Shown: one piece after another, positions 61,849-64,000 of the stretch
Position numbering within the stretch: the stretch's first letter is position 1
Layout: each line of letters opens with the position of its first letter
DNA from: Streptomyces monomycini
Lineage (GTDB): Bacteria > Actinomycetota > Actinomycetes > Streptomycetales > Streptomycetaceae
Direction of reading: 5' to 3'
Length of the DNA stretch: 64,000 nucleotides
Assembly: GCF_022271435.1 (NCBI RefSeq)
Contig: NZ_JAFIQY010000018.1
Location: forward strand, 89,509-153,508
The notes under the pieces: model-generated
What the model saw: the letters and a program-made list of their open reading frames with translations, nothing else
Told to the model about the DNA's origin: nothing
Database searches by the model: none
Made by a program: the position numbers and the translations under genes

Positions 61849-63396
61849 ATGATGCAGGAATCTCTCAGCGAGCTCAGGGACAAACGCCGGGCGGCGGCCG
61901 ACGGCCCGGACCCACGCGCCACCGAGCGCCAGCACGCCAAGGGAAAACTGACGGCCAGGGAACGGATCGGCCTCCTCCTGGACGACGGTTCCTTCCAGGA
62001 GGTGGAGCAGCTGCGCCGCCACCGGGCCGCCGGCTTCGGCCTGGAGCACAAGAAGCCGTACACCGACGGTGTGATCACCGGCTGGGGCACGGTGTTCGGC
62101 CGGACCGTGTTCGTGTACGCCCATGACTTCCGGATCTTCGGTGGCGCCCTCGGCGAGGCCCACGCCGACAAGATCCACAAGCTGATGGACCGGGCCATCG
62201 CCGCGGGCGCGCCACTGGTGTCCCTCAACGACGGCGCCGGGGCCCGCATCCAGGAGGGCGTGACCGCCCTGGCCGGGTACGGCGGCATCTTCCAGCGCAA
62301 CACCAAGGCGTCCGGCGTCATCCCGCAGATCAGCGTGATGCTCGGCCCGTGCGCGGGCGGCGCCGCCTACTCCCCGGCGCTCACCGACTTCGTCTTCATG
62401 GTCCGCGACACCTCGCAGATGTTCATCACGGGCCCCGACGTGGTCAAGGCGGTGACCGGCGAGGAGATCACCCAGAACGGCCTGGGCGGCGCGGACGTGC
62501 ACGCCCGGACCTCCGGTGTGGCCCACTTCGCGTACGACGACGAGGAGACCTGCATCGAGGAGGTCCGCTACCTGCTCTCGATGCTCCCGCAGAACAACCG
62601 GGAGCTCCCCCCGTCCGAGCCCTGCGCCGACGACCCCGGCCGCACCACCGAGATCCTGCGCGACCTGGTGCCGGCCGAGGGGAACCAGCCGTACGACGTG
62701 CGGGAGGTGGTGGCCGAGATCGTGGACGGCGGCGACTACTTCGAGATCAGCGCCACCTGGGCGCAGAACATCGTGTGCGCGCTGGCCCGGCTCGACGGAC
62801 AGGTCGTGGGCGTGGTGGCCAACCAGCCCCGCGCCATGGCCGGCGTCCTGGACATCCACTCCAGCGAGAAGGCCGCGCGCTTCGTCCAGTTCTGCGACTC
62901 CTTCAACATCCCGCTGGTGACCCTGGTGGACGTGCCCGGCTTCCTGCCCGGCGTGGACCAGGAGCACGGCGGCATCATCCGGCACGGCGCGAAGCTGCTG
63001 TACGCGTACTGCAACGCCACGGTGCCGCGGATCTCGGTGGTGCTGCGCAAGGCGTACGGCGGCGCGTACATCGTCATGGACTCGCGTTCCATCGGCGCGG
63101 ACGTCTCGCTGGCCTGGCCGACGAACGAGATCGCGGTGATGGGCGCGGAGGGCGCCGCCAACGTCATCTTCCGCAAGCAGATCGCGGCGGCGGACGACCC
63201 CGAGGCGATGCGCGCCCAGATGGTCAAGGAGTACAAGTCCGAGCTGATGCACCCGTACTACGCGGCCGAGCGCGGCCTCGTCGACGACGTGATCGACCCC
63301 GCCGACACCCGGCAGGTCCTCATCGGCTCGCTGGCCATGCTGCGCGGCAAGCACGCCGGACTGCCGAGCCGCAAGCACGGCAACCAGCCCCAGTGA
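61849..63396 (+). CDS. Acyl-CoA carboxylase beta subunit
   Basis: A 515-residue carboxyltransferase subunit of acetyl-/propionyl-CoA carboxylase, which makes malonyl- or methylmalonyl-CoA. Two carboxyltransferase domains are seen: HAKGKLTARERIGLLLDDGSF then LNDGAGARIQEGV in the N-terminal half, and LVDVPGFLPGVDQEHGGIIRHGAKLLYAY plus RKAYGGAYIVMDS in the C-terminal half. ATG 61849 (followed immediately by a second ATG). In a type II cluster it most likely supplies extender malonyl-CoA. Confidence 0.95.
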   Translation: MMQESLSELRDKRRAAADGPDPRATERQHAKGKLTARERIGLLLDDGSFQEVEQLRRHRAAGFGLEHKKPYTDGVITGWGTVFGRTVFVYAHDFRIFGGALGEAHADKIHKLMDRAIAAGAPLVSLNDGAGARIQEGVTALAGYGGIFQRNTKASGVIPQISVMLGPCAGGAAYSPALTDFVFMVRDTSQMFITGPDVVKAVTGEEITQNGLGGADVHARTSGVAHFAYDDEETCIEEVRYLLSMLPQNNRELPPSEPCADDPGRTTEILRDLVPAEGNQPYDVREVVAEIVDGGDYFEISATWAQNIVCALARLDGQVVGVVANQPRAMAGVLDIHSSEKAARFVQFCDSFNIPLVTLVDVPGFLPGVDQEHGGIIRHGAKLLYAYCNATVPRISVVLRKAYGGAYIVMDSRSIGADVSLAWPTNEIAVMGAEGAANVIFRKQIAAADDPEAMRAQMVKEYKSELMHPYYAAERGLVDDVIDPADTRQVLIGSLAMLRGKHAGLPSRKHGNQPQ

Positions 63397-63419
63397 CGTC
63401 TTCATCGAGGAGTGCGCCT

Positions 63420-63662
63420 GTGACCGTCGATGCCGCCAGTACCGCTGATGCCGCCGAAGGGCCTCTGCCGCGGGCGGAGAGCCTGTTCCGTATCGTGCGC
63501 GGCCGTCCCAGCGGCGACGAGATCGCCGTACTGACCGCCCTCCTCCTCACCCGTGGGCGCGACCACCGGGACGCGCCGTCCCGGCCCGCCCCGGCTGCCC
63601 CGCCGTGGGGCGCCGGTGACCTCGGCCGCCCGTACCGCTCCCCGGCAAGCTGGCAGCGCTGA
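63420..63662 (+). CDS. Acyl-CoA carboxylase epsilon subunit
   Basis: An 80-residue AccE-type small subunit with LFRIVRGRPSGDEIAVLTALL followed by a Pro-rich tail ending in SPASWQR. The family stabilises and stimulates actinomycete acyl-CoA carboxylases. Start GTG 63420, 23 bases past the beta-subunit stop. Position between beta and biotin carboxylase genes supports it. Confidence 0.85.
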   Translation: MTVDAASTADAAEGPLPRAESLFRIVRGRPSGDEIAVLTALLLTRGRDHRDAPSRPAPAAPPWGAGDLGRPYRSPASWQR

Positions 63663-63759
63663 TCCCTTCCGCCTCCCGGACACCCCGCAGCCCTCAGCTC
63701 ACCGCCCTCGTCCCTCCTCCCCCTCCGCCTCCCTCCGGCCCAGAAAGGCTGACCACGTC

Positions 63760-64000
63760 GTGCGCAAGGTGCTCATCGCCAACCGAGGCGAAATCGCTGT
63801 CCGCGTTGCCCGGGCGTGCCGGGACGCCGGAATCGGGAGTGTGGCCGTCTACGCCGACCCCGACCGCGACGCCCTGCACGTACGCGCGGCGGACGAGGCC
63901 TACGCACTGGGCGGTGACACCCCGGCCACCAGCTACCTCGACATCACCAAGGTCCTGACCGCCGCCGCCGACTCCGGCGCCGACGCCATCCACCCCGGCT
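63760..64000 (+). CDS. Biotin carboxylase/carrier subunit (partial)
   Basis: Begins at GTG 63760 behind AGAAAGG and runs off the edge. VRKVLIANRGEIAVRVARACRDAGI and the following ADEAYALGGDTPATSYL are the start of the biotin carboxylase domain of an AccA2/PccA-like alpha subunit. It completes an in-cluster acyl-CoA carboxylase. Confidence 0.95.
   Translation, partial: MRKVLIANRGEIAVRVARACRDAGIGSVAVYADPDRDALHVRAADEAYALGGDTPATSYLDITKVLTAAADSGADAIHPG

Noticed and set aside
1..64000. CRISPR arrays, complete insertion sequences, transposases or integrases
   Set aside because: No regularly spaced repeats and no transposase or integrase motifs were seen in any convincing gene.

Overview
The window is high-GC actinobacterial DNA and almost certainly a Streptomyces chromosome. 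Support comes from the codon use, the frequent GTG starts with purine-rich ribosome binding sites, a dnaK-grpE-dnaJ-hspR operon with HspR operators, a Streptomyces-type parS site (17001-17014), a TTA codon in a pathway regulator, and the order purA, kynurenine genes, fba, pyrE, clpB, dnaK, dcd, which I recall as the conserved Streptomyces core. No assembly or strain name can be read from the sequence.

Region 1 (1-45.1 kb) is core chromosome. It holds a membrane Ser/Thr kinase with a small partner, purA, a lipid-kinase-like gene, a divergent GbsR/MarR regulator with an ABC exporter, two hypothetical genes, a two-component system, a complete kynurenine operon (kynA-kynU-formamidase), fba, pyrE, a sugar epimerase, a membrane spermidine-synthase-like protein and an aminotransferase. 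A toxin-antitoxin pair sits at the 3' end of that aminotransferase, with a relict second 3' end beyond it. Next come a mannosyltransferase-like protein, a YbjN protein, clpB, the dnaK operon on the minus strand, an EtfD-like Fe-S membrane oxidoreductase, a lipoprotein serine protease, an AraC regulator, a Yip1 protein, an SGNH/ricin hydrolase, a phosphoribosyltransferase, dcd, a small zinc-ribbon protein and tRNA-Gly(CCC).

Region 2 (45.1-46.6 kb) is a gene-poor junction. It contains a MerR-like regulator with a duplicated 3' end, a long non-coding leader, and a degenerate sequence resembling the 3' end of the tRNA-Gly. It may be the scar of an integrative element.

Region 3 (46.6-64.0 kb, continuing past the right edge) is an aromatic (type II) polyketide gene cluster. 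The plus strand carries the minimal synthase (KS-alpha, chain-length factor, ACP), followed by a dedicated acyl-CoA carboxylase (beta subunit, small epsilon subunit, start of the biotin carboxylase) that can supply malonyl-CoA. A divergent, tightly packed minus-strand operon carries an FAD hydroxylase, a flavodoxin-like reductase, a metallo-beta-lactamase-fold enzyme, a fumarylacetoacetase-family hydrolase, a SnoaL-like protein and an amidohydrolase. To the left lie a second FAD hydroxylase, an MFS exporter, a cupin, a LysR regulator and a LuxR-type regulator with a TTA codon. No ketoreductase, aromatase or dedicated cyclase gene is visible, so they either lie beyond 64 kb or are absent. I could not identify the product.
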